Source of the DNA: JALXDT01 sp964634755
GTDB taxonomy: Bacteria; Acidobacteriota; Aminicenantia; JAMOAD01
Direction of reading: 5' to 3'
Length of the DNA: 13,439 bases
NCBI GenBank assembly: GCA_964634755.1
Contig: CAZWJH010000069.1
Location: forward strand, 1 to 13,439
Positions 6,536 to 13,297 of this stretch are shown here, one piece after another (position 1 is the first letter of the stretch; each line of letters starts with the position of its first letter). Both the position numbers and the translations under genes were made by a program. The notes under the pieces were generated by a model. That model saw only the letters and a list, made by a program, of their open reading frames with translations, was not told the DNA's origin and did not search any database.

Positions 6536-8785
6536 CTACCTCTTATAAAACACAATACTCTTTTGGCTCCTGTTTCCCGCATAATCATAGACAGTGGCTA
6601 TTAATGTGTTTTTCCCCTTTTTTACAAATTTTCCTATGGGATAATACATTGAAGCTTTATCAGAGTCATAAATAGCCCAGATCTTTTTCTTATTAATTGT
6701 AAAGAATGTCTTATGATAATCTATTCCCTTTCCTTTATCTCTTATTATTGCAACAGCTCTCCACACATTTCTGTACCTTCTGCCATTTTTAGGATAATAT
6801 ATTTTAAGCTCCGGAGGAGATTCATCAGCTAACAGGGCATAGCTTCCCCCAAGCCATATTTTTGCGATAATCTCTGTTTTTGTAATATTTGACTTTAAAG
6901 GTGTCCATTTTCCTGTATTTTTATTAAATCTGAATATCCCAACTCTTTTTATAAATGGATAATTCGGTTTTTTTGATTTTAAGATAACACTCTTTTTAAA
7001 AGGAAAGTTGTCAGGAGTGATGGTTATTGAATCCGATAAAGGTGGGAGTTGAGGATCATATTTAATTACATTTTTTGATATTTTAAAGTAAAAATCCTTG
7101 TAAAGAGAGTTTTTGTCAAAGAAGAGCTCATAATTCTTGTATTTTAAGCTTTTCTCTTCTCCCTTTTTTACAAGAAAAAATTCTTTAAAATCCGGTAGCA
7201 TTCTCCTGTAAAAAAAATCTGATATTGAAATTGCATTTCCATCTGTTTTATTGGATGCAATGACAAAATCATCCGGAAGAAGAATCCTCTTTTCAAATTC
7301 TCTTTTTCCATTTTTTTTGAAAACAAAGGTGTATCTGCTATTTTCCACCCTTATTTTTAAAATTCCATTATAAATCGGAATTATGTTTTTCCCTATGTTC
7401 AGAGATCCCCTTTTATTTCCGAATACCCATTCTCCCTTTTTAAGAGAATCAATAGTTATATAGTGGGTTCCCTTTTTAAGCTTAAAACCATCTGTATTTT
7501 TTGAAGTTATATCAAATGTCTTAAATGTCCATAAACAGTATTTGCACTTTTTTATTCTCAAAGTATATTTATCTCCGTCAAAAGGCCTTGGGATTTTAAT
7601 TATTATTGAATTTTCTCTGTTTTTGTTAAAAGAGGGCTTGTAAAATAGTTTTTCTTCCGAGCCCTTTATTTCAATGAAAGGAGTTAAAAGAGGCTCTTTT
7701 ATTTTTACCTCCACTTTAATTGGAGAAATCTTTTCAATGGATTCTATCTCAATCTTTTCTAAGGGCACTTTGATAAATTTAACACTCTTTTTTACACTAT
7801 TTCCCCAAAAATCAAATGTTTCAATCGTAATCGTGTGTTTTCCTGAGGAAAGTGAATTAAATAGCTCTTCCGGTAATATAGTGTTTTTCCCAAGCGTTTT
7901 TCCGTAATAAGGATAAGTATTGTAAAAAAAGTAATCCTTTTTGTACGATGATCTGTTTATATCATAAATTAAAGCAATTTGATGATTTTCGTAAAATGGT
8001 ATTTTATCAAATATTATCTTTGTCAAAAGTTTTCCGTCTATGTATGTTTTCCACCCGTAGATTGCTGTTCTGTCATATTTATAGTATTTATCCCAAGCTG
8101 TTATTGTTATTGAAAATGGGCCTGAAGCATAAAAAATATCAGGCTGTCTTCCATTGTTTACTTTTATAATCAGAGGTTTAAGCTCACCGTTTAGCAAGCT
8201 GTAATAACGGAGTGGTTTTATTATGAATTTACCGATTCTTGGAGGAATGGTATCCTCAATTTTTATAATATTAAATGTATTAATGGGATTATTTTTTAAA
8301 TCCCTTGTTTCAAAGTGAAGATGGGGAGGTCCTGCTCCTGTTTCTCCCGAATATGCAATAATTTGACCCTTTTTGACGAAAGGCATTTTCCCTTTAAAAA
8401 AATAATCCCCGAAGTATCTTCCGTCAAAATTTTTTGCCAATCTTTTCGAAAGGGTTTCCAATTTAAGTTTTTTTTCTTCAAATCTGTCAAGATGACCGTA
8501 AACGGATATAAAGTTTTTATGCTTTATGTAAACAGCCTTTCCGAACCCATAAAATTTGTTTGATAATCTGAAAATATACCCATCTTCTATTGCTCTTACT
8601 GGGACACCAATTTTTCTGAAAGTTGAAAAATCAATACCCCCGTGAAAATGATTTCCTCTGAAGGCTCCGAATACGGATTTTATCCTTATCTCAATGTTTA
8701 TGGGATAATAGGCTTTTGGCACAAAGGTGAAAAACAGTAGGAAAACCACAAGTGATAGGATTAAAGTTATTCTGAGTCTTTTCAT
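6536..8785 (-). CDS. Secreted M23/LytM-family peptidase with long Ig-like C-terminal region
   Basis: A 749-residue exported protein. Residues 1-25 form a signal peptide (basic MKRLR, a hydrophobic core, then P-K-A) or an uncleaved anchor. The M23 domain follows at once, about 38-170, with H48-G-G-I-D52 (zinc ligands), Y-G-H98-L, and H155-L-H157-F-E, where H155 is the catalytic His and H157 the third zinc ligand. The active site looks complete, so it is probably a peptidoglycan endopeptidase rather than a degenerate activator. The remaining 580 or so residues are beta-rich with Ig-like hallmarks (D-F-W-G-N, D-K-G-K-G-I-D, D-Y-A-G-N) and a C-x-x-C in the middle. An M23 domain at the N-terminus with a very long tail is less usual than the C-terminal M23 of many cell-wall hydrolases. 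The ATG at 8785 lacks a Shine-Dalgarno sequence, matching a nearly leaderless promoter at 8794-8822. The AbiEii module follows after 65 bp. Confidence 0.82.
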   Translation of the reverse strand: MKRLRITLILSLVVFLLFFTFVPKAYYPINIEIRIKSVFGAFRGNHFHGGIDFSTFRKIGVPVRAIEDGYIFRLSNKFYGFGKAVYIKHKNFISVYGHLDRFEEKKLKLETLSKRLAKNFDGRYFGDYFFKGKMPFVKKGQIIAYSGETGAGPPHLHFETRDLKNNPINTFNIIKIEDTIPPRIGKFIIKPLRYYSLLNGELKPLIIKVNNGRQPDIFYASGPFSITITAWDKYYKYDRTAIYGWKTYIDGKLLTKIIFDKIPFYENHQIALIYDINRSSYKKDYFFYNTYPYYGKTLGKNTILPEELFNSLSSGKHTITIETFDFWGNSVKKSVKFIKVPLEKIEIESIEKISPIKVEVKIKEPLLTPFIEIKGSEEKLFYKPSFNKNRENSIIIKIPRPFDGDKYTLRIKKCKYCLWTFKTFDITSKNTDGFKLKKGTHYITIDSLKKGEWVFGNKRGSLNIGKNIIPIYNGILKIRVENSRYTFVFKKNGKREFEKRILLPDDFVIASNKTDGNAISISDFFYRRMLPDFKEFFLVKKGEEKSLKYKNYELFFDKNSLYKDFYFKISKNVIKYDPQLPPLSDSITITPDNFPFKKSVILKSKKPNYPFIKRVGIFRFNKNTGKWTPLKSNITKTEIIAKIWLGGSYALLADESPPELKIYYPKNGRRYRNVWRAVAIIRDKGKGIDYHKTFFTINKKKIWAIYDSDKASMYYPIGKFVKKGKNTLIATVYDYAGNRSQKSIVFYKR

Positions 8786-8793
8786 AAGGTTGA

Positions 8794-8822
8794 ATTATAA
8801 TAAAAAGAATTCTCATTTGCAA
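8794..8822 (-). promoter_or_regulatory. Promoter of the M23 peptidase gene
   Basis: On the minus strand, TTGCAA (8817-8822), a 17-bp spacer and TATAAT (8794-8799) make a strong sigma-70-type promoter. The start would fall near 8787, only about 2 nt before the ATG at 8785, which predicts a leaderless or almost leaderless mRNA. The lack of any Shine-Dalgarno sequence before this ATG agrees with that. Confidence 0.65.
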
Positions 8823-8847
8823 CAATAAAAAAACTAATCCGTAATAT
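8817..8847 (+). promoter_or_regulatory. Weak possible promoter for the adaptor/ATPase operon
   Basis: The same TTGCAA (8817-8822) is its own reverse complement and could also serve the plus strand. TAATAT at 8842-8847 is 19 bp downstream, longer than ideal. The adaptor gene must have a promoter in this 87-bp divergent interval unless transcribed from elsewhere, but no better -35/-10 pair was found. Confidence 0.28.
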
Positions 8848-8872
8848 ATATATCTTTTTGAGAGGTCGAAAA

Positions 8873-10090
8873 ATGAAGAAAAAGGTTTTTATAGGATTAA
8901 TCATATTTATTGTTATTATTGTGATTTTATTAAATCTTAAAGGCAATAAGGGAGTTTTAAAGGGTGTTAAGGTTCAAAAGGTTAAAAAAATGGAGCTTGT
9001 TGAAAAGGTTAATGCAAGTGGAGAGGTAAAGCCTAAAAAATTCGTTGATCTTTCATCCGATATTTCAGGAAGAATAATTAAAATAGCGGTAAAAGAGGGA
9101 GATTTTGTCAAGAAAGGGCAATTTCTTTTGAAGATAGATTCAACATACAATGAATGGGAAGCTCAGAGAGCAAAAGCAAATCTTGAGGATTTGAAAGTTC
9201 AGTTGAAAATTCAGGAGCTAAATCTGAAATCCAAGGAAAGAGAGTTTAAAAGATATGAAAAGCTTTGGAAAGAAAGACTTATATCACAGGAAAATTTTGA
9301 AAATGTAAAACTTGGTTATGAAAATGCACTTCATACTTATCAATCATATCTTCATAGAATTGAAGAGGCAAAAGCTTCTTTTAAAAGTGCTCAGGAAAGA
9401 ATTAAAAAGAGTGTGATTTTATCTCCAATAGATGGTGTTGTAAGCTCTCTTAATGTGGAAGAGGGCGAAGTTGCCATTGTAGGAACAATGAATAATCCGG
9501 GTACTGTTTTAATGACTGTTGCAGATCTTTCCGTAATGGAGGTTGAAGTTGAAGTTGATGAAACTGATATTATAAAGGTCAAAGTCGGACAGGAAGCTGA
9601 AGTTAGTGTTGATGCATTTCCGGATTTGAAAATAAAAGGAAAAGTGAGTGAAGTAGGAAGCTCTGCCATTCAGAAAAACTCATTGCAGCAGTCAACGGAT
9701 AAAGCCAAAACTTTTAAAACTGTAATTACTCTCATAAATCCTCCGAAGAACATTAAGCCGGGACTTTCGGCTTCTGCCGATATCATTATAAACAGGGCAA
9801 AGAATGCCCTCTCTGTTCCTATCTCATCTCTTGTGATAAGAGAGGTGGAAAAGAATAAAAAGAAAAAAGAGGTAGAGGGTGTCTTTTTGGTAAAAAACGG
9901 AAAAGCAAAATTTGTTGAGGTTAAAAAAGGTGTTACAGGTGATATGAATATTGAGATAAAAGAGGGTGTTAAGTTAGGAGATCAGGTTATAGTAGGTCCC
10001 TTTAAAGTTTTAAGAACTTTAAAGGACGGGGATAATGTTAAAATAATCTCCTCCGGCGAGAAAAAGTCAAAATTCAAATTTAAGAGTTAA
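8873..10090 (+). CDS. HlyD/MacA-type periplasmic adaptor (membrane fusion protein)
   Basis: A 405-residue adaptor that would link an inner-membrane ABC transporter to an outer-membrane channel. The ATG at 8873 follows GAGAGG (8860-8865) at 7 nt; an in-frame TTG at 8858 is less likely. It has an N-terminal membrane anchor (residues 4-21), a first lipoyl half-motif at about 58-90 (G-x-I-x-x-I-x-V-x-E-G-D-x-V-K-K-G-Q), and a coiled-coil alpha-hairpin at about 93-180. The second lipoyl half follows at 181-205 (S-P-I-D-G-V-V...V-E-E-G-E-V), then a beta-barrel (about 215-310) and a membrane-proximal domain with a Lys-rich insert near 325-333. The long hairpin fits a MacA-like adaptor. The ATPase gene starts 2 nt after the stop, so the two are co-translated. 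The substrate is unknown. Confidence 0.87.
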   Translation: MKKKVFIGLIIFIVIIVILLNLKGNKGVLKGVKVQKVKKMELVEKVNASGEVKPKKFVDLSSDISGRIIKIAVKEGDFVKKGQFLLKIDSTYNEWEAQRAKANLEDLKVQLKIQELNLKSKEREFKRYEKLWKERLISQENFENVKLGYENALHTYQSYLHRIEEAKASFKSAQERIKKSVILSPIDGVVSSLNVEEGEVAIVGTMNNPGTVLMTVADLSVMEVEVEVDETDIIKVKVGQEAEVSVDAFPDLKIKGKVSEVGSSAIQKNSLQQSTDKAKTFKTVITLINPPKNIKPGLSASADIIINRAKNALSVPISSLVIREVEKNKKKKEVEGVFLVKNGKAKFVEVKKGVTGDMNIEIKEGVKLGDQVIVGPFKVLRTLKDGDNVKIISSGEKKSKFKFKS

Positions 10091-10092
10091 AG

Positions 10093-10770
10093 ATGAATGA
10101 TATCTTAATTAAAGTTGAAAATCTTACAAAGGTTTATAAAATGGGCTCAACAGAGGTCCATGCCTTAAGGGGTGTAAGCTTTGAAATAAAGTACAATGAA
10201 TTTTTGTCTATAATGGGACCATCTGGTTCGGGAAAATCCACTCTGATGAATATAATTGGATTTCTTGATTCTCCAACTTCAGGAAAATACTATTTTAAGG
10301 GAGAGGATGTAAGCTCCATATCAGAGGATAAAGCTGCATATATTAGAAACAAGGAAATCGGTTTCGTTTTCCAGACTTACAATCTTTTGCCGAGAGCAAC
10401 AGCTTTTCACAATGCGGAACTTCCTTTGATTTATGCCGGTGTCGGAAAAGCCGGAAGAAAAAAGAGGATAGAGGAACTTTTGGAAGCAATAGGGCTTTCC
10501 GATAGAATGCACCATAAACCTACAGAACTTTCCGGAGGACAGCAACAGAGAGTTGCCATAGCGAGAGCACTTGCAAACAATCCCTCTTTGATTTTAGCTG
10601 ATGAACCCACGGGAAACCTTGATACAAAAACAGGCGAAGAGATTATGGAGCTTTTTAAAGAATTAAACAGACAAGGAAATACTATTATCATAGTTACCCA
10701 TGATCCTGAAGTGGCACAGGAGACTGACAGGATAATTCACATAAGGGATGGCTTGATAGAGAAAATCTGA
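10093..10770 (+). CDS. MacB/LolD-type ABC transporter ATP-binding protein
   Basis: A 225-residue ATPase of the MacB/LolD/FtsE family that would power a mechanotransmission-type exporter at the inner membrane. All catalytic motifs are present: Walker A G42-P-S-G-S-G-K-S-T50, Q-loop Q94 in F-V-F-Q-T-Y-N-L-L-P, signature L146-S-G-G-Q-Q-Q-R, Walker B L-I-L-A-D170-E171-P, D-loop N-L-D-T, and H-loop H203 in V-T-H-D. Its length is standard for a stand-alone nucleotide-binding subunit. The ATG follows the adaptor stop by 2 nt with only a weak purine-rich ribosome-binding site. The permease (MacB/FtsX-like) that usually comes next is absent: the following gene is aspS on the other strand. The partner must be encoded elsewhere, or the ATPase serves a distant permease. 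Confidence 0.92.
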   Translation: MNDILIKVENLTKVYKMGSTEVHALRGVSFEIKYNEFLSIMGPSGSGKSTLMNIIGFLDSPTSGKYYFKGEDVSSISEDKAAYIRNKEIGFVFQTYNLLPRATAFHNAELPLIYAGVGKAGRKKRIEELLEAIGLSDRMHHKPTELSGGQQQRVAIARALANNPSLILADEPTGNLDTKTGEEIMELFKELNRQGNTIIIVTHDPEVAQETDRIIHIRDGLIEKI

Positions 10771-10771
10771 G

Positions 10772-12490
10772 CTATTCCAAAACTTTTATCTTCAATTCAT
10801 CGAGCTGCTCTTTTGAAACCGGTGATGGTGTTTCACTCATAAGGTCTATTCCCGATGTCGTTTTAGGGAATGGAATAACCTCTCTTATTGAATTTTCACC
10901 TGCCATTAACATAATTAGCCTGTCAAGACCGAATGCTATCCCGCCGTGGGGAGGAGTTCCGGATTTTAAGGCTTTTATGAAAAATCCGAATTTTTTCTCA
11001 ATTTCATCTTCTCCAATACCCAATAGTTTGAAAATTCTTTGTTGCAAACTAAAATCATGAATTCTTATGCTTCCTCCGCCTATTTCATATCCGTTCAGTA
11101 CAATATCATAGGCTCTTGATTTTACCTTTAAAGGCTCTTTTTCAAGAATATCCAAATCCTCCTCTTTGGGAGATGTGAAAGGATGATGTGATGAAGTTAT
11201 ATTACCTTCATCATCCTCTTCAAAGAGAGGAAAATCAGTTATCCACACAAACTCAAAGCCTTCTCCGACCGCACCATACTTTCTTCTGAGAAAATCAAGC
11301 TGAGGAGCAATATCCTTTAATTTTCCGGCAATCAAAAGATAAATCTGATTCTCTTCTATTTTTGTTTTTTCCTCAAAAAGGGAAAGCTCATCTTCCTGAA
11401 ATTTTAATGATGCTTTTAGATTACCTTCAAGTTTTCTTACCCAGAAAACTCCTTTGCCTCCCATTTTTCTCATCTGCTCATTAATATTATCTATAACTTT
11501 ACGGGAAAAACTTTTTGCATTGTCAAATTTAATACCTTTTACAACACCGCCGGTTGAGATAATATCTCTTAAAAAGTTCATTGATGAATTTGAAAAAAGC
11601 TCTGTAAAATCTTCAACAATCTCCTTTATCCTGAGATCAGGCTTATCACTTGCATACTTTGAGATAGCCTCATCATAGGATAATCTTTTAAATGGAATTT
11701 CAATTTCCTCTCCGATTTCCTTAAAAACCGATTTTAACATTTTTTCGGAAATCCCTATCACATCCTCTTCATCTGAAAAACTCATCTCAATGTCTATTTG
11801 AGAAAATTCAGGCTGTCTGTCAGCCCTTAAATCCTCATCTCTGAAGCATCTTGCAATTTGAAAATATCTGTCAAAACCTGAAATCATAAGTATCTGTTTG
11901 TAAATCTGAGGAGATTGGGGAAGTGCATAAAAGCTTCCGGGATGGAGCCTTGAAGGTACCAAAAAGTCCCTTGCCCCTTCCGGTGTGGATTTAATCAGTA
12001 CAGGAGTTTCTATCTCATAAAACCCATTATCATTGAGGAAATTTCTTATATTTAAAACAGCTTTGTGCCTTAAAGCAATGTTATTTTTTATCTTATTCCT
12101 TCTAAGTTCAATGTATCTGTATCTTAATCTTACCTCTTCCGAAATCTCCTTTTTCTCGGAAGGGAAAAATGGGAGCTCTTCAGCAGTATTAAGAATTTTA
12201 ACCTCTTTGGCAACTATTTCAACATTTCCGGTTTTAAGCTCAGGATTTTTATTCTCTCTTTCCCTGACTTTTCCTTTTACCTCAATTACAAACTCTGTTC
12301 TTATCTTTTTAGCAAGCTCAAAATCTTTGAAATCATTTTCAAAAACTATTTGAACTATCCCCTCTCTGTCTCTAAGGTCAAGAAAAATCAGATTGCCAAT
12401 ATCCCTTGATTTATGCACCCAGCCTTGCACCACAATATCTTTTCCTATGTATTTTTCCGTAATATTACCGCAATAATCGGTTCTTTTCAT
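10772..12490 (-). CDS. aspS: Aspartyl-tRNA synthetase, bacterial type
   Basis: A 572-residue class IIb synthetase that charges tRNA-Asp with aspartate in the cytosol. It has an N-terminal OB-fold anticodon-binding domain (about 1-105, with G-W-V-H...D-L-R-D-R-E-G) and a flipping loop at 171-181 (E-G-A-R-D-F-L-V-P-S-R). Motif 2 lies around R214-C-F-R-D-E-D and E228-F-S-Q-I-D. A GAD insertion at about 285-405 marks the bacterial form. G-G-G-S-I-R-I-H-D is at 471-479 and motif 3 G-L-D-R-L at 521-525. The length matches the family (E. coli about 590). Residue 31, which is His in well-studied non-discriminating bacterial enzymes and Leu in discriminating ones, is Ile here, hinting at a discriminating enzyme. 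The ATG at 12490 follows GGAGGAG (12499-12493). Its stop is one base from the stop of the convergent ATPase gene. Confidence 0.97.
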   Translation of the reverse strand: MKRTDYCGNITEKYIGKDIVVQGWVHKSRDIGNLIFLDLRDREGIVQIVFENDFKDFELAKKIRTEFVIEVKGKVRERENKNPELKTGNVEIVAKEVKILNTAEELPFFPSEKKEISEEVRLRYRYIELRRNKIKNNIALRHKAVLNIRNFLNDNGFYEIETPVLIKSTPEGARDFLVPSRLHPGSFYALPQSPQIYKQILMISGFDRYFQIARCFRDEDLRADRQPEFSQIDIEMSFSDEEDVIGISEKMLKSVFKEIGEEIEIPFKRLSYDEAISKYASDKPDLRIKEIVEDFTELFSNSSMNFLRDIISTGGVVKGIKFDNAKSFSRKVIDNINEQMRKMGGKGVFWVRKLEGNLKASLKFQEDELSLFEEKTKIEENQIYLLIAGKLKDIAPQLDFLRRKYGAVGEGFEFVWITDFPLFEEDDEGNITSSHHPFTSPKEEDLDILEKEPLKVKSRAYDIVLNGYEIGGGSIRIHDFSLQQRIFKLLGIGEDEIEKKFGFFIKALKSGTPPHGGIAFGLDRLIMLMAGENSIREVIPFPKTTSGIDLMSETPSPVSKEQLDELKIKVLE

Positions 12491-12503
12491 CTCTCCTCCG
12501 CTT

Positions 12504-12531
12504 ATTATAAGATAAGGCTATTTTACATAAA
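12504..12531 (-). promoter_or_regulatory. Promoter of aspS
   Basis: On the minus strand there is a perfect -10 TATAAT (12504-12509) with a weak -35 TTTATG (12526-12531) at 16 bp. The start would lie near 12497, inside or just before the GGAGGAG ribosome-binding site (12499-12493), so the leader is about 8 nt. Confidence 0.5.
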
Positions 12532-12559
12532 AAGAGAAAGTATGACAAGGCACAACGGA

Positions 12560-12614
12560 AGCCGAACAGCCGCAAGCTGAGCAGCCGTTCCAGCTTTTCA
12601 CAAAGCCGAGCAGC
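12560..12614 (+). repeat. GC-rich repeat island, three copies of AGCNGARCAGC (left of RelBE)
   Basis: Three 11-bp units match AGCNGARCAGC: AGCCGAACAGC (12560-12570), AGCTGAGCAGC (12575-12585) and AGCCGAGCAGC (12604-12614). The first two are 15 bp apart. AAGCTG (12574-12579) and CAGCTT (12591-12596) can form a short hairpin. Base composition is far richer in G+C than the surrounding DNA. The island lies between the divergent aspS and RelB-like genes and shares 12-bp and 10-bp identical words with the island at 13256-13282. It is probably a member of a small dispersed repeat family. Confidence 0.65.
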
Positions 12615-12662
12615 ATTTTAAAGCTATGAAGAGTGGTAAAAGACCAAATTCCGTATTCCCCC

Positions 12663-12690
12663 TTGCCGAAAGGTGAAAAAATGCTATAAT
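12663..12690 (+). promoter_or_regulatory. Promoter of the RelB/RelE-type module, with a palindrome at the start site
   Basis: TTGCCG (12663-12668), a 16-bp spacer and TATAAT (12685-12690) with TGC directly before it form an extended -10 promoter. The start is predicted near 12697, and GGAGGG (12699-12704) follows immediately. ATAAATTTAT (12689-12698) is a perfect 10-bp palindrome over the start region and could be an operator for autoregulation, although such palindromes are easy to find in AT-rich DNA. Confidence 0.65.
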
Positions 12691-12708
12691 AAATTTATGG
12701 AGGGAAAA

Positions 12709-12897
12709 ATGGTTATCCGTAAAAAAATAGTTTATGATGAAAAAGGTAATCCTACGGATGTTTTGATTTCATGGGAAGATTTCAAAAAGATAGAAGAAAC
12801 CCTGGGATTTGATCTTGAAAATGAAGTAAAAGAACATCTTAAAAAAATCAAAAACAAAAAATCCACCGAGGATTATATTAATCTTGAAGAGTTATAA
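12709..12897 (+). CDS. RelB/Phd-like antitoxin
   Basis: A 62-residue protein placed directly before a RelE-type toxin gene. The ATG at 12709 is chosen because GGAGGG (12699-12704) precedes it by 4 nt and the promoter predicts a start near 12697; an ATG at 12697 and a GTG at 12673 are in frame but would be leaderless or upstream of the transcript. The N-terminus (K-I-V-Y-D-E-K-G-N-P-T-D-V-L-I-S-W-E-D-F-K) matches the short antitoxins that pair with RelE, with two strands and a helix. The C-terminal half is charged and helical (E-V-K-E-H-L-K-K-I) and would wrap around the toxin. No separate DNA-binding domain is evident beyond the N-terminal fold. It overlaps the toxin gene by 14 nt. The family call rests partly on context. 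Confidence 0.72.
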   Translation: MVIRKKIVYDEKGNPTDVLISWEDFKKIEETLGFDLENEVKEHLKKIKNKKSTEDYINLEEL

Positions 12898-13144
12898 GAT
12901 AAGAATACACAAAAAGGCATTTTCATATCTAAAGAAATTAGGAAGTGATGAAAAGGAAAGGATAAAGCGGAAATTAGAAATTTTAAGTGAGGGGAAATTT
13001 AAAAAACTAAGCGTATTAAAAATGTCAGGTGAGTGGGAAGGATATTTAAGATTTAGAGTAGGAAAGTATAGAGTTATTTTTAGAATAATTGATGATACCA
13101 TTTATGTTGATTATATAGGAGCAAGGGGGGATATTTACAAATAA
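12884..13144 (+). CDS. RelE/ParE-superfamily toxin
   Basis: An 86-residue basic toxin. RelE-type members cleave mRNA in the ribosomal A site; ParE-type members hit gyrase. The core R56-F-R-V-G-K-Y-R63-V-I-F-R67 and the end I-G-A-R81-G-D-I-Y85-K fit RelE-like mRNA interferases, where the basic patch and the C-terminal Arg/Tyr take part in cleavage. The length is typical (85-95). The only usable upstream start is TTG at 12884, within the antitoxin gene, with GAGGA at 12868-12872. There is no in-frame ATG until codon 47. A rare start inside the antitoxin gene would hold toxin synthesis below antitoxin synthesis (inference). No terminator follows directly; the nearest strong one is at 13254-13297. 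Confidence 0.83.
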   Translation: MKSYKIRIHKKAFSYLKKLGSDEKERIKRKLEILSEGKFKKLSVLKMSGEWEGYLRFRVGKYRVIFRIIDDTIYVDYIGARGDIYK

Positions 13145-13253
13145 AAAACATTTAATTCATAAGCAATCTGTCTCATTATTTGCTACACACCCCATTGTAT
13201 ATTGTATAATTGAAAATAATTGAATTTAATGTGGAAGAATTGTAAACTGATGG

Positions 13254-13297
13254 AAAAGCTGAGCAGCACTCAGCCGAGCAGCTGTCCCAGCTTTTTT
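13254..13297 (+). terminator. Rho-independent terminator-like hairpin built from the repeat units
   Basis: AAAAGCTG (13254-13261) pairs perfectly with CAGCTTTT (13288-13295). Inside, GCAGC (13263-13267) pairs with GCTGT (13281-13285, one G-U), and CTC/GAG close a small loop. The 3' side runs into six T (13292-13297). It lies 110 bp after the RelE-type gene and could end that transcript. It may also be simply the folded form of a dispersed repeat. Confidence 0.6.
13257..13282 (+). repeat. GC-rich repeat island, two copies of AGCNGARCAGC (right of RelBE)
   Basis: AGCTGAGCAGC (13257-13267) and AGCCGAGCAGC (13272-13282) are spaced 15 bp apart, the same spacing as the first pair at 12560-12585. 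They are followed by CCAGCTTTT, also present at the left island. A further degenerate unit, AGCAGAACAGC, lies at 13375-13385. These units make up the arms and loop of the hairpin at 13254-13297. Confidence 0.65.

Noticed and set aside
6398..6604. Plus-strand ORFs opposite the AbiEii, M23, adaptor, ATPase and aspS genes
   Set aside because: They lie antisense to genes with clear family motifs, have no ribosome-binding sites that stand out, and encode nothing recognisable.
10093..12490. tRNA or other RNA genes beside aspS
   Set aside because: No cloverleaf-like sequence or conserved T-loop words were seen there or elsewhere in the window.
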